IMG/VR virus record: IMGVR_UViG_3300037427_004775
Span: 1 to 57,429 of that record
Strand: one strand, 5' to 3'
Length of the DNA: 57,429 nucleotides
From: a virus
Part shown: one piece after another, positions 1-9,925 of the stretch
Layout: the number at the start of each line of letters is the position of its first letter
Numbering within the stretch: the stretch's first letter is position 1
Position numbers and translations under genes: made by a program
The notes under the pieces: generated by a model
Database searches by the model: none
What the model was told of the DNA's origin: nothing
Seen by the model: the letters and a program-made list of their open reading frames with translations, nothing else

Positions 1-3000
1 ATCCATTTCTTGAGCTGTCTCAAAGTTTATAAAGCTTCTATTTCTTATTTTATTTGTTGTATAAAGCTCATCGATTTTTGTTGATAGATGAGAGTAGTGA
101 ATATCGATCGGTCTTAATGCACTAGATGACACTTCAAAACCTGTTCCTGTCAAGTGGAAACAGTTTTGAGAGTAATCATTAATAGTAATTTTCTTATTTG
201 CGTCTGACCCAGTCGTTAGTTGTTCACAAGAAGCATCCATTCTGAGTTTTTCAAATGAACCAGAAATATTTGTTGTGAAATTAAAATTGATTGCAGGATT
301 TCTGACGCCTAGTGATTTATAGTTTCTTACGTGTTCCTGCCACTCATTAATAGCTAGTGCTTTCGACCAGAATCTGAAGTGGCCTGCTTGGCCTCCAAAG
401 TTTGTTACGTGGATTTCTTGATTCTGTCTTGATGATGCAGCCAAATGAGCATTTAGAAATCTCTTGTTTGATGACGCCAAGGAAAGACTTTGTGAGCCCA
501 CAGTCATAAAGGTTCCACTTGTTTGCAATGTAGAACTTATATTAGAAAAAACCGAACCGGTAGGGTTCTTTGAATCTTTGAAGTAAGACGACGTCATAAA
601 TGTATTGGTGACATCCAATTCTCCGTAGACAGACTTCCCGACTCTTAGAAAGTAAGAGCTTGACCCGGGTACTAAAATCTTATCGTTTCGCTCTCTACCA
701 AATGATATCCACCACATGTCTCCATCTAAAACATTTGTTCCCGTAATAGACAGTTCTAAATACCTGGAATCAGAAGAATTCTCACCCATACCAGGGCGCG
801 CATGTAATGTTACCCTACTTCCTGTAACTTCGGATCCTGATACCAAAATAAGATTTGCAATCATACCGTGCTTTAACGACGGCGCTGATGTTCCTGTAAC
901 ATTTAGCCTTACGAGGCTTTGTGTTAGATACGTAGAACCCGTGAGTCTCATTGGGAAACGATAAACACCTTCAAACGTCCACGAACCAGAAGTCAAAAGA
1001 CCGTCGGAAGATACATTGGTTCCAGTTCTTTGCTTTTTATCGTTGTAGATAAACGTACCCTTTGGTAATGGAAAACCAGGTTCAACTCGAGAAGAAGAAA
1101 GAAACGGAGATATCAAGAAGGGTTTATTTAAAGAAACACCATGATGAGTAAGCGTTCCTGCGGCAGTTGCCCATGATCCTGAGAAGTCTGCAAGGGCTGT
1201 TACAGCTTTTCTAGTCACCCTCGATCCGCTTAGTGCTCTTCTCGATGGGCCGCCGAACTCTCGGATCCTAAGTGAAGAATCAGGCTCTACGCCCATGGAT
1301 CTAATCAGGGCTTTGACACTGTGAATTGTCCCCTTTGATTTTATGACTTCCGGAAGATTTGTCAATACCTGACGCCAGATTTTTGATTGAATTTTTGATA
1401 AGCCCTCTGAGCCTATACTGGAATCTGGCTTTAAATTTCTCCCTTCAACGAACTGCGGAAGTGATGCGCCTCCAAAAAGATTGGGTAAATCAAATCCATA
1501 ATATTCAGCAATAAATGTCAAAAAAGTATCAGACGTTGTATCTTCGTCATAATAATCAGTTGTAAGAACCTTTGAAAAACTATCAATAAAAACCTTCAAC
1601 TCATCGAAGTGCTTGGCCCAAACATATAAGAAGCCCGACAATAGTTGATATGTGCCTAGTTCACCGGAGCCTGGTCGGCCGGTCCCACCGTAACTACCTG
1701 ATACTGACCCCATGGGGTCATCTAGACCCTCAAAATCACTGCCTTCTTCAAAATAATGAGATGGAACTAATCTTGTAATTAAGTTTGGATTTACGTCGTC
1801 ATAGGCGCTGGCTGTGATCAAAAGTTTAATATTTTTCTGTCTTACATCGTTAAAGTATGGAAAAAGAACGGGCGACATCGCAACATCTTCTTCGACCATT
1901 GGATTGGAAATTGAAGACGTTGTCCTAAGCGACATCTTAAAGTTTGTTATCCTAGAATGAAGAGAGTTTCCTGAATAGTCGAGGACCAAGCTATTATCGG
2001 TTCCGATTGTTCCAGATGGCTCGTTAAATCTATAATATAGTGCCATTGACTTGTCTTGATAGACAGATCTTTTTCCACTATTCACTAGGTCATCTTTTGT
2101 CAGGGTCTTATGATAAACTCTTAGTTCGTCTAATGCACCAGTAAGTGTTGCCTTTGGCTCAAACTTAATTGTTGAAAGACCTATACTAGATGTTACAAAT
2201 GAACTGCCTGAGCCTATTAGAAAGTTTGCCTTCTTAAAGTTTGATCCAAACGTACCAAAGTCACCTCTTTCTGAAGACGTAGCTATTAGTTTTGCATTTC
2301 TATACATAGAAATTTTATTAGTGGGCGTATCTCTATTAAAAACAAGGGCGCAGTGCTCAAATCTACCTTTCTTGACAGGCATTTGAGCATGCATTAAGCT
2401 ACTACCAGAGCTTATGGCAAAGAATATATTGGCATGGGTTTTACTCGAAGCTGAATATTTCATTCCAACTGAATAGCCGAACCTACTCGAACTATCAATT
2501 TTTTGACAAACTATCTGATTTTGGACTTCTTCATCGGGCACATATATGTGAAACTCAATAGACACCGACTTACGAATCGGATCTAATGCAGCCCTACCAG
2601 AGGCATCTTTAGAAAGAGCTGGGTTTTGTAACCCTGCAATATCGCTAACAGAAATATAACTCCCGCCTGATGCTCCGGAGGAGCCTGAGAAGTGTATGTA
2701 TCCCTTGTTTTTTGGCCACGTATCGAGAACATGCCTTTCAAACCCGGTGAGAGTATCCTCAAAGTTCTCTATTTCTTTTCTTGTTCCATCAAACGGGTAG
2801 TGATTGACAATTCTATCAAATGCTATATTCGTATTGACGGTTGCCGATCCAAAGAATGTGTGATTCTCAAAATTAGAAAAATCAGTATTGACTTGCTGAG
2901 TTGACTTAAACCCTTGACCAAATGCATCATATCTAAAAGAAGAGCTTATATTGTCTGTATTTACCATATCAAGTTCAGCTCGCTTATTAGCGAGACCACC

Positions 3001-3072
3001 CATGATCTTCTTTTTATCACTTGCCTTGAACAAGGTTGGACGCGGGTCCCTATTGCTTCTTTTTTTCGCCAT
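1..3072 (-). CDS. LamG-domain tail/baseplate structural protein (3' end outside window)
   Basis: The frame is open from an ATG at 3072 (TAATG overlap with the preceding stop) to the left edge: 1024 codons without a stop, C-terminus missing. Residues about 85-325 look like a concanavalin A/LamG sandwich (VNHYPFDGTRKEIE, then SVSIEFHIYVPDEE, FEHCALVFNRD and ALDELRVYHKTL). A second LamG-like stretch ends near residue 915 with GHFRFWSKALAINEW. Between them, residues about 500-600 carry KSKGTIHSVKALIRSMGVEP, which resembles the fold-defining helix of P2 gpI-type tail proteins; that match is weak. Repeated SGS turns suggest an extracellular beta-rich virion protein. It is the most promoter-distal gene of the baseplate run, so a peripheral baseplate or receptor-contact role is likely. 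The exact T4 counterpart is not assignable. Confidence 0.8.
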   Translation of the reverse strand, partial: MAKKRSNRDPRPTLFKASDKKKIMGGLANKRAELDMVNTDNISSSFRYDAFGQGFKSTQQVNTDFSNFENHTFFGSATVNTNIAFDRIVNHYPFDGTRKEIENFEDTLTGFERHVLDTWPKNKGYIHFSGSSGASGGSYISVSDIAGLQNPALSKDASGRAALDPIRKSVSIEFHIYVPDEEVQNQIVCQKIDSSSRFGYSVGMKYSASSKTHANIFFAISSGSSLMHAQMPVKKGRFEHCALVFNRDTPTNKISMYRNAKLIATSSERGDFGTFGSNFKKANFLIGSGSSFVTSSIGLSTIKFEPKATLTGALDELRVYHKTLTKDDLVNSGKRSVYQDKSMALYYRFNEPSGTIGTDNSLVLDYSGNSLHSRITNFKMSLRTTSSISNPMVEEDVAMSPVLFPYFNDVRQKNIKLLITASAYDDVNPNLITRLVPSHYFEEGSDFEGLDDPMGSVSGSYGGTGRPGSGELGTYQLLSGFLYVWAKHFDELKVFIDSFSKVLTTDYYDEDTTSDTFLTFIAEYYGFDLPNLFGGASLPQFVEGRNLKPDSSIGSEGLSKIQSKIWRQVLTNLPEVIKSKGTIHSVKALIRSMGVEPDSSLRIREFGGPSRRALSGSRVTRKAVTALADFSGSWATAAGTLTHHGVSLNKPFLISPFLSSSRVEPGFPLPKGTFIYNDKKQRTGTNVSSDGLLTSGSWTFEGVYRFPMRLTGSTYLTQSLVRLNVTGTSAPSLKHGMIANLILVSGSEVTGSRVTLHARPGMGENSSDSRYLELSITGTNVLDGDMWWISFGRERNDKILVPGSSSYFLRVGKSVYGELDVTNTFMTSSYFKDSKNPTGSVFSNISSTLQTSGTFMTVGSQSLSLASSNKRFLNAHLAASSRQNQEIHVTNFGGQAGHFRFWSKALAINEWQEHVRNYKSLGVRNPAINFNFTTNISGSFEKLRMDASCEQLTTGSDANKKITINDYSQNCFHLTGTGFEVSSSALRPIDIHYSHLSTKIDELYTTNKIRNRSFINFETAQEMD

Positions 3073-4589
3073 TAAATCACGCTAAAAACATTTCCAGTAT
3101 TTTTAAAATATAAATCTATGCCTCGTTCTTTAACTAAAAACTCTATTTTGTAACTCCTTCCCTTAGAAAGCGCATCAAAATACAGATCAAAAAACATACC
3201 TTTTCCATCTGAGGACAGATTTGTAGATCGCTTCACAGTATCAAACGGTATTATCACATCATTCGTTCTTGCATCTATCACCCTATAGAACATTTCTTTT
3301 GTTATTATTGATTTCTTTTCTCTCGGTGTTTTTCTAGCTTTTACAATCACTGGGGTCATATCAGCTATATGCACTCTAATTCTAGCCTTGTCGCCTAAGC
3401 GATACTGACTTCTTTGATTTGTCATTGTTACAGAAAGTCTTCTTGGAGATGAATCAAAACTTGAACGGGTTATTTCATTTATAACAATAGAGCCCGTGTG
3501 ATATGCAATATTCATATCTTTAGAGAGCCAATACACTTTGAAAGTTCCAGAGCCCACTGAATTTATTTCGCCTGTTAGACTTGTTTCTAGCGAAGAAATT
3601 GCAAACGATGCCGAGTACACCCCTGTCACATAATTTTTTCCTATCTTATGCTGTGATGCGCTCAATATTCTAGAGAAAGAACCTGATTTCAGCTTTAGTG
3701 TGATACACTCAGATCCGGACATTTGGACAGCTGCAGTACCAGAAAGTATATTGGCTGGCTGGCCCCTGTGATAATTTCTAAGAAAGATTGAACCTGTCAA
3801 ATCAAAAAACATAGATTCTTGATGATCGTGCTCTGAGTTATCATACTGCACCAAGATCTTTGGTCGTTTATAGACATTTGAAGCATGTCTCGAGGCAAAG
3901 CGTTTTACAAATCTTGTCTTTTCGTCTGTCTCATTTGTCCCAGAGAATGATAATCTAAGACCATGATCAGGCAAGAGGCCTGCAATTGTTGCAGAAACTA
4001 TCGTTGTGATATCAATTGATAAGTCTTCTTCGCCCGTATCAAACGACTGTGTCTTAAATAGGTCTACTACCCCTGAACCGTTTTGCAAGTTACCACTTGC
4101 TATTATATCAATATTGCTTTGCCCTAAAACACCGAATGCATTAGATCCAGAGGAATTCCACAAAACGGGTGTACCGCTTTGAATTGAAGATGTAATAAAG
4201 TTACAACTATCTAGATGGGAAAATGTCTTTACATCCATACCGACACCTTCATCAAAAGATTTTGAAAGCGGGTATACGATCATTTTAAAATTAGACGGAC
4301 AAGATTGACCGCCGTACACATCGTATAGTTTGAGTGTGCACTTAAATGAGTCGTGAGAAATATCTAGAATTGATCCAGTCAAAGATTGCAAAGGTGCAAG
4401 ATCAAACTTAATTAAAAGCCTAGAAAGCTCATTTAACGAAGATGAACCGTTGAGTGTGCTCTCGGCAAACATCTTGAATAAATCTAAAGTTCCGGCCTGG
4501 CCAACATTGGCGTCAGTTGCTCTAAACTTATCTGATACTATCTTATTTGTAATATACGTGTCTTTTAGCGGTTTTAGGATTTTATACAT
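3072..4589 (-). CDS. Baseplate/tail-associated structural protein, DNRLRE-like
   Basis: 505 residues beginning MYKILKPLKDTYITNK, the usual opening of DNRLRE-type beta-sandwich domains found in secreted and virion proteins. The first 260 residues keep the pattern of that family (LLIKFDLAPL, then KMIVYPLSKSFDEGVG, SIDITTIVSA and KRPKILVQY). The remaining half is beta-rich, with Ser/Gly-rich linkers, and ends without a recognisable catalytic motif. The gene lies 8 bp after the baseplate wedge gene and overlaps the LamG gene by one base, so the three are probably co-translated. Function within the baseplate is inferred from position only. Confidence 0.7.
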   Translation of the reverse strand: MYKILKPLKDTYITNKIVSDKFRATDANVGQAGTLDLFKMFAESTLNGSSSLNELSRLLIKFDLAPLQSLTGSILDISHDSFKCTLKLYDVYGGQSCPSNFKMIVYPLSKSFDEGVGMDVKTFSHLDSCNFITSSIQSGTPVLWNSSGSNAFGVLGQSNIDIIASGNLQNGSGVVDLFKTQSFDTGEEDLSIDITTIVSATIAGLLPDHGLRLSFSGTNETDEKTRFVKRFASRHASNVYKRPKILVQYDNSEHDHQESMFFDLTGSIFLRNYHRGQPANILSGTAAVQMSGSECITLKLKSGSFSRILSASQHKIGKNYVTGVYSASFAISSLETSLTGEINSVGSGTFKVYWLSKDMNIAYHTGSIVINEITRSSFDSSPRRLSVTMTNQRSQYRLGDKARIRVHIADMTPVIVKARKTPREKKSIITKEMFYRVIDARTNDVIIPFDTVKRSTNLSSDGKGMFFDLYFDALSKGRSYKIEFLVKERGIDLYFKNTGNVFSVI

Positions 4590-4597
4590 TGTTCAAA

Positions 4598-6445
4598 TTA
4601 GCTCGCATAAATGATGATATCTGCAACCGGATACTTCATTTCAAAAATTGCACCCTTGGGTGGAAAAACTACACCTTTTTTAGTGCTTGCCTTAACATTA
4701 AAAGAATTAGTAGAATATTTCAACCCCGTGTCTTCACCTGATATCGAAAGGATCTCTAGATTATTAAAAGAAAGTATGCCTCGTGTGGATAAAATAACTG
4801 CCATTATATCAGATTTGATAATTGGTTGTTCTATCTGAAAATTTCTTATATGAAAGAATTTTGTCAGTCGCTTTTTTAGCACTGCTAAAATAGACTTGGT
4901 ATTTTGAGTAGAATCGATTACTACATCTATTTTTAATCGTACATTTAAAACTTTTGCATCTAAAATATCTAAGGAGTCTGAAACCATTCTAAATTCATTC
5001 AAATACGTTGACAAATTCTTCTTTAAAGAATCAGGCGCGATGGAAAGTTTACTGGACTTATTAAGACAGATCACATAAAGCAGAGAAGATAAAGGGTTGT
5101 TTGGGTTTGATGATATTGATGCCCTAAATACTTTTCCAAAATTACTTGGCATCGTGTATATTCTTGCCAACAAATCTTGTTTTGTTACAATTCTAGATTG
5201 ACTATTTCTATAGGAAGTTACGTAAGCCTTTAATTCATTAATAGTTGGAGCATTTTGGCCACCTGCGGCTGCCGTTGGATTTGTGACGGATAAAGTTCGA
5301 CGAACCATTTGGGCACCGAATACGCTAGTTTTATGGGGAAAAAGAATGTTTATCTCTTTAAACGATCGCATGCTTCTTGCGCCTATATTATGTTTCAATC
5401 CGCCGCCGCGGCGATAGGTGATTGACAGCGTTGTATTGACGGGTGCAACTCCCAAAGTTCTAGTTTTCAATAAAGAGTTTGGATCGATTGAAAATCTAGA
5501 AAACGTCTTTTTCCCATAAAGAGGTAGCGATAAAATAGACGGATCAGGTATTATGTCATCATCTAGTGATTCTGCCAGTCCGCTGCCAAAACGAAGAACT
5601 GTTGTTTTAGCTGTCAAATCATAAGTTTTAACATATCGATACGGTGCTGGAACTACTTGTAAATTCTCAGGAACAAGATCTTGATCTGCTATGTTTCCGT
5701 TTAATACAGGCTTGAAAACTGTGTCCTGTGTTAGTGAACCCACCTCATGATATCTATTACCATCTGAATCTATCACAGATAAAATTTCGGTAACGTCTGA
5801 ATCTCCGAGGACTACTTTTCTAAACTTTACAAGTGTTGACCCTATTGACTTTTTCTTTGTTGCAACAACACCACTTATCATTACTGTTGTTAGTTTTAGC
5901 AAAAACTTTGATGGATTTCCTGCGCTATTAGTACCCGCCAGGGATACTTCTGCAAGGAGCTCTCCAAATCTATCTTGTTTTGAAAAATCAACATCTTCTG
6001 GCATTACAAATGTAACCCCATTGGAAGCTACAGCAGATGTGTTTCTTCGAATAATTGGAAGTGCAGAACGATCTGGAATGTATTCACCTTCAGAGAAAAC
6101 TGCAGGTGCTTGAAATGTTATCTCAACTTCTGTAGATGCGGGTGAAGGACCAGATCCCTCTACACCCGCTGTTCTTAAATGCCGTTCTATGTTTTGTAAC
6201 TCAGTTGCTGTTTCTATATTCAACTCAGAAAATTGATGGTCTAGATAGAATGACATAACATCACCTACGTAAGCACCCATTTCCAAGAACATTCCACCGA
6301 CGGATGCTTCTGAAAAGTCTTTGACATTGTTTGGAAAGAAAGTTTGAGCATAGTTTAACAAATCTCTTCTAAAACCTTCGAAGTCTTTGTTCAAATAAAC
6401 TATTTCTTTCTTTCTTTTGAGGTCATTTTTATTGTCTTTAGCCAT
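4598..6445 (-). CDS. Baseplate wedge protein (Baseplate_J / gp6-like)
   Basis: 615 residues. The N-terminus (NKDFEGFRRDLLNYAQTFFP, then FSEASVGGMFLEMGAYVGDVMSFYLDHQ) is the classic opening of T4 gp6-like wedge proteins, which form the inner ring connecting baseplate wedges. The central part has the Baseplate_J feel (VLRFGSGLAESL, then NTTLSITYRRGGGLKHNIGA), and residues about 410-500 include NELKAYVTSYRNSQSRIVTKQDL, the segment typical of this family near the dimerising region. Length matches gp6 (about 660). It is followed by two structural genes and preceded by a gp25-like gene, the order expected for a T4-type wedge operon. Confidence 0.85.
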   Translation of the reverse strand: MAKDNKNDLKRKKEIVYLNKDFEGFRRDLLNYAQTFFPNNVKDFSEASVGGMFLEMGAYVGDVMSFYLDHQFSELNIETATELQNIERHLRTAGVEGSGPSPASTEVEITFQAPAVFSEGEYIPDRSALPIIRRNTSAVASNGVTFVMPEDVDFSKQDRFGELLAEVSLAGTNSAGNPSKFLLKLTTVMISGVVATKKKSIGSTLVKFRKVVLGDSDVTEILSVIDSDGNRYHEVGSLTQDTVFKPVLNGNIADQDLVPENLQVVPAPYRYVKTYDLTAKTTVLRFGSGLAESLDDDIIPDPSILSLPLYGKKTFSRFSIDPNSLLKTRTLGVAPVNTTLSITYRRGGGLKHNIGARSMRSFKEINILFPHKTSVFGAQMVRRTLSVTNPTAAAGGQNAPTINELKAYVTSYRNSQSRIVTKQDLLARIYTMPSNFGKVFRASISSNPNNPLSSLLYVICLNKSSKLSIAPDSLKKNLSTYLNEFRMVSDSLDILDAKVLNVRLKIDVVIDSTQNTKSILAVLKKRLTKFFHIRNFQIEQPIIKSDIMAVILSTRGILSFNNLEILSISGEDTGLKYSTNSFNVKASTKKGVVFPPKGAIFEMKYPVADIIIYAS

Positions 6446-6451
6446 TTAATC

Positions 6452-6931
6452 TTATCCTGCTAATGTTACTATCACATCTAAAATTTTTCTTTTTCCCAAT
6501 CTTTGAACATCATATTCTAGTCGAATAATAACTTGAGGCAACTCTGTTTCGTTATCTCTTAATCTATGAACAGTCATCGTTTTAAGCGATACAAAGGGTA
6601 AATATTTACCAACTGCTGATGAAATCCGTTTCATGGCCTCAGATTCAAATGTTTTTTGGCCCATCAACTCTATACTCAAAGGCCTTAGATTAGCACCGTA
6701 GCCTGGTCGGCCGAGTCGCTCTCCATGATTAGTTTGAATTAAATTTCTTAAGTTATCGCTTACTTGATCTACAATATTATAGTGCATTTCAAAAACACCT
6801 GCCCTGTCCCTCGAGTGTCTAAGCGGTGTCATTATTCCGATAGGGATAGCTGATGCTGCTATTTTTGCATCTTCTTGATCTGACAACACATCAGCGATGT
6901 CTTTACCTGTGCTTTTAAACTTGAACTTCAT
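6452..6931 (-). CDS. Baseplate wedge protein, GPW/gp25-like
   Basis: 159 residues of the gp25/GpW lysozyme-like wedge family that anchors the sheath-initiating part of contractile baseplates. The family core is visible: MHYNIVDQVSDNLRNLIQTN followed by HGERLGRPGYGANLRPL around residues 50-85. A C-terminal beta segment (TVHRLRDNETELPQVIIRLEYDV) is also typical. It lies 6 bp upstream of the gp6-like gene, as in many contractile systems. The ATG overlaps a short open frame ending TGA (6928-6930), discussed as a finding. Confidence 0.9.
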   Translation of the reverse strand: MKFKFKSTGKDIADVLSDQEDAKIAASAIPIGIMTPLRHSRDRAGVFEMHYNIVDQVSDNLRNLIQTNHGERLGRPGYGANLRPLSIELMGQKTFESEAMKRISSAVGKYLPFVSLKTMTVHRLRDNETELPQVIIRLEYDVQRLGKRKILDVIVTLAG

Positions 6932-6994
6932 GACAAACCTAATCTTCTATAATCTATAATGTAAGTATCAGCTTCTTTAAATCTTGTAATGACA

Positions 6995-7948
6995 TTATCC
7001 TCCCATTAATGGGTCAAGTATTGGTATTGGTATTGTCAACTCCTGCATCGGAGTAAACGTAGCAATAATTGTCCCGAGTATCATAATGACCCCAATGACA
7101 GGAGCAAGCAAAATAGCCAGGGCACCGAAATCAATAAGTCCCAAAAGACCATTAATGATCATCATAATAAACTCAATAATAAACTTTATAATATGTTCAA
7201 TAATTGCTGCAATATCCTCTATCAAATCCCATATAAATTCAAATATTTGTGCTATTACTGCAACGATCGATTCCAATAGCGCAATTACGCCCTCTAAAAT
7301 TGGCTCAATAATTGCAATTATAATATCCATAAACGGCGGAATACCCAGTAATTTCATAATTGCTGCAATGATATCTTTAATGGCTTCAATTACCCAGAGT
7401 GCCATTTCAATAACAAACATTGGTGGAACTAGCGCTTTGATTATAACAGCTATTATTGCTTCAATAATTGGCATCAAGATTGCCATAATAATTGCAATTA
7501 GCATGTTAATCAAAAACTCTATTAAAAACATCAATAGCGCTAAGAAATCTGCAAATAGCATTCCCAACAAAGATAAAATATAGGCTATTGCTTCTGCTAA
7601 TTTTTGAAGTATTAATGCCAAAATCTCAAATGGCAATCTCATAATCTTTGCTAGCATTTCTAAGAGCTGAGCGATCATCTCCATTATTTTGGATATTTGT
7701 TCTAGCAACCATATCGGCACCTTGGCAATCTCTGTAAGGACCATAATGATTAGGCCCGCAAGGAACATTATTATTTTAATAATTGGGCCGAAAATTGCTT
7801 CGAGTATTTGCATGATGATTGTTGTAATCATCTCTATAACAAATAGAAGAAACTCTACTGCCTTTCCAAGGACAGCCAAGATGAGCTCGACTATGAGCAT
7901 AATTAACTCAAGTATTGACCCCTTAAATAAGCCGTAGAATGTTGCCAT
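6995..7948 (-). CDS. Extremely hydrophobic Ile/Leu/Met-rich protein of the baseplate cluster
   Basis: 317 residues that are almost entirely Ile, Leu, Met, Ala, Val and Phe with single Glu, Lys or Asp residues every 7-11 positions (for example IIMQILEAIFGPIIKIIMFL, later IAAIIEHIIKFIIEFIMMI). No loop-rich soluble domain is visible. The end is IPIPILDPLMGG. This could be many transmembrane or amphipathic helices in series, or a long helical rod with a hydrophobic face. It sits 1 bp after the spike gene and before gp25, so its expression is tied to baseplate assembly. I recognise no family. A membrane-interacting tail component, ejected or inserted during infection, is an inference. The start MATFYGLF is tightly coupled to the upstream stop. 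Confidence 0.75.
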   Translation of the reverse strand: MATFYGLFKGSILELIMLIVELILAVLGKAVEFLLFVIEMITTIIMQILEAIFGPIIKIIMFLAGLIIMVLTEIAKVPIWLLEQISKIMEMIAQLLEMLAKIMRLPFEILALILQKLAEAIAYILSLLGMLFADFLALLMFLIEFLINMLIAIIMAILMPIIEAIIAVIIKALVPPMFVIEMALWVIEAIKDIIAAIMKLLGIPPFMDIIIAIIEPILEGVIALLESIVAVIAQIFEFIWDLIEDIAAIIEHIIKFIIEFIMMIINGLLGLIDFGALAILLAPVIGVIMILGTIIATFTPMQELTIPIPILDPLMGG

Positions 7949-7949
7949 T

Positions 7950-9545
7950 TCATTGCTTCACTTTAACTGTAGAAGAATGTCTCGGGCGACCAGAGGGATC
8001 GCTTTTGGCGATGGTGGCCATTTCTGCTACAAGACCCACACCACCTTCATCCATTTCTTTGCCATCTGGGTAGCAGACCATATCACAGTATGTAGACCAT
8101 GATGTTTCTTCGTCAAGGGCGTGCTCGTCCATTAAAGAGTCTGGGCCCCCGCCGAGATATACCTTTCCATTCTTCCCAGGTTTAATAAAGATATTACCAT
8201 CTTTATGTAGAATTATTTCTGCACCGGGGTAGCCTTCTGTATCGTCGGTCACGTCATCCGGAGTATCGGCTGACACGCCCAATCTTAGTGTTTGGTTTGC
8301 ACCTATTCTTATGTGGTCAGATTTTACTGTCACATAAGAGCCTGCTTCAGAACCTTCGGTGAGATCAACTTCTTCTGGTTCAGTTTCCCCTGATTGAGGG
8401 TTGCTAAATGGTATTGTGGGTATTGTCTGAGTTCCTGCATTAGTCACAGTTGCTGGAAAAGTACCGTTGGCGTCAGCGCCAGTAATATACTCAGGCGCTG
8501 CATTACGATAACCGTATAAATTAATTGAAGCATTTCCAAGACCGGGAGTGTGAGATTGTTGCCATTTGTCCATCAAGTCTGGGTCTGAGAAGATTGTTTC
8601 AGATAGCTCGAACGCCTTGTTGAATTCGGGCTGGCCCAAAGTATTTAATGATGTCACTTGATCAGGAATATTTCCAGTAAATCCTTTTCCAACAGTTATT
8701 GAAATTTTGCCCATTGTTGTTTCATTTATTGCTTCGTCTATCGGTGATACAATTCTTGGCACGGCTCCTAAAATTATTGATGTATTGTTCGATCCATTAA
8801 TAACAAAGTCACCTTCACTTCCCTTAACTGCGGGCATAGACGGTTCCCAACTATTCATAGAGTTTTGGACTATTCGAGGATAGTCAGCAGATTCAATAGT
8901 AAGCGTTCTAGAATTGTCTTTGTTTGTTAGGTCAGCATTTGTAACATCTGACCCTTCTACAATTGGCAGTGTTCTTCCGTTTGGAAAATCAGGTATATAT
9001 TCACCCATGTCTCCGAGGGCGTCTGATACAGATGCGCCTTCTTTAGAGAACCAGGATACACGCATGTCTAAGTCTCTATCAACATGAGTAAAGTTTAAGT
9101 CTTCGCTCAATCTTGAACCGACCACTCTGGAAAACCAAAACCCACCTTTCATATTGTGTGGTTCGGGCGTTGACCAATCACCCTCTTCACTAATAGTCGG
9201 GTATACAGGACTTAAGATCACCTCTGTTACGATTGCCCGCTGGAATGGGCCCTTACCTGATGTCTGAGTCCTTATTGCGTCTATGTCGCTTGTAATATTA
9301 TTCGTGCCACCTCGAAGCATATCAGAGTCCGCAGAACCACCCAATAAAGTTTCAGGGGTGGCCATGTCACCCTGAGAAGGCGTGTCTGGATACGTTACCC
9401 AGACTACCTCACCTATTTTTAAAGGTAGCATGAAGTGCGTTGAAAAGAACGGATAAAATAACTCTTCCTCACCGGCAGGGAGGATACGAGCAATTATTGA
9501 ATTTGCTGGGGGATATACCGATCTGTTAGTGGGATTTGATGCCAT
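7950..9545 (-). CDS. Baseplate central spike/hub protein, gp5 OB-fold-like
   Basis: 531 residues. The N-terminal part has the OB-fold character of gp5/gpV-type spikes (LPLKIGEVVWVTYPD near residue 50). The C-terminal part (about 400-490) has the short-strand pattern expected at the start of a spike beta-helix (VKSDHIRIGANQTLRLGV, then GAEIILHKDGNIFIKPGKNG and KVYLGGG). No lysozyme catalytic domain is evident, unlike T4 gp5. The middle contains Pro/Gly-rich variable sequence. It begins ATG two bases from the stop of the preceding small gene. Role: needle tip that punctures the outer membrane upon contraction. Confidence 0.75.
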   Translation of the reverse strand: MASNPTNRSVYPPANSIIARILPAGEEELFYPFFSTHFMLPLKIGEVVWVTYPDTPSQGDMATPETLLGGSADSDMLRGGTNNITSDIDAIRTQTSGKGPFQRAIVTEVILSPVYPTISEEGDWSTPEPHNMKGGFWFSRVVGSRLSEDLNFTHVDRDLDMRVSWFSKEGASVSDALGDMGEYIPDFPNGRTLPIVEGSDVTNADLTNKDNSRTLTIESADYPRIVQNSMNSWEPSMPAVKGSEGDFVINGSNNTSIILGAVPRIVSPIDEAINETTMGKISITVGKGFTGNIPDQVTSLNTLGQPEFNKAFELSETIFSDPDLMDKWQQSHTPGLGNASINLYGYRNAAPEYITGADANGTFPATVTNAGTQTIPTIPFSNPQSGETEPEEVDLTEGSEAGSYVTVKSDHIRIGANQTLRLGVSADTPDDVTDDTEGYPGAEIILHKDGNIFIKPGKNGKVYLGGGPDSLMDEHALDEETSWSTYCDMVCYPDGKEMDEGGVGLVAEMATIAKSDPSGRPRHSSTVKVKQ

Positions 9546-9546
9546 T

Positions 9547-9918
9547 TTATCCCTCGTTCCCTATCTTGTCAAAGATATCATCTGGGTTTATTGTAGCAGA
9601 TTCTTCTTCAGCTTTGCCTATTAGCTCCGCTAGTTTTAAAATCTGATCGTTTGATTTACACATTCTTTCTAGGTATTTTGCAGCTGTTGGGCCCAATGCT
9701 GAGTGTTGCATTGCGTTTCCCTGCATTTCCTGGTAGATATCTGTAAAAAGAATTGATGCATTCTCTCTGTCTGTTAGGGCATTTTCATAAATCTCTTTCC
9801 AGAGATGTTTTCTTTTATCTTCTAGTGCACTAATTGAGTCTAATAAATCACCAAATCGATCTACTCTTTTGGTAATTTCTCCTGCATTCTTCAATGCCTT
9901 GTCTAGTCTTTTTGTCAT
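9547..9918 (-). CDS. Small helical protein of the baseplate operon, unknown
   Basis: 123 residues if started at the ATG at 9918, which has GAGGG five bases upstream; an ATG at 9939 would add seven residues but lies inside the upstream gene. The sequence is charged and helical throughout (LDKALKNAGEITKRVDRF, then ISALEDKRKHLWKEIYENA and LKLAELIGKAEEES), consistent with a coiled coil, and it has no enzyme motif. It lies between the late-sigma-like gene and the spike gene. It might be a small assembly factor or a wedge component, but nothing in the sequence proves it. Confidence 0.7.
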   Translation of the reverse strand: MTKRLDKALKNAGEITKRVDRFGDLLDSISALEDKRKHLWKEIYENALTDRENASILFTDIYQEMQGNAMQHSALGPTAAKYLERMCKSNDQILKLAELIGKAEEESATINPDDIFDKIGNEG

Positions 9919-9925
9919 ATTACCC

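Noticed and set aside
7086-7583. Plus-strand Ile/Ser/Asn-rich frame opposite the hydrophobic protein
   Set aside because: It mirrors the ATT/AAT-rich codons of the minus-strand gene, which has the right orientation and junctions with neighbours.
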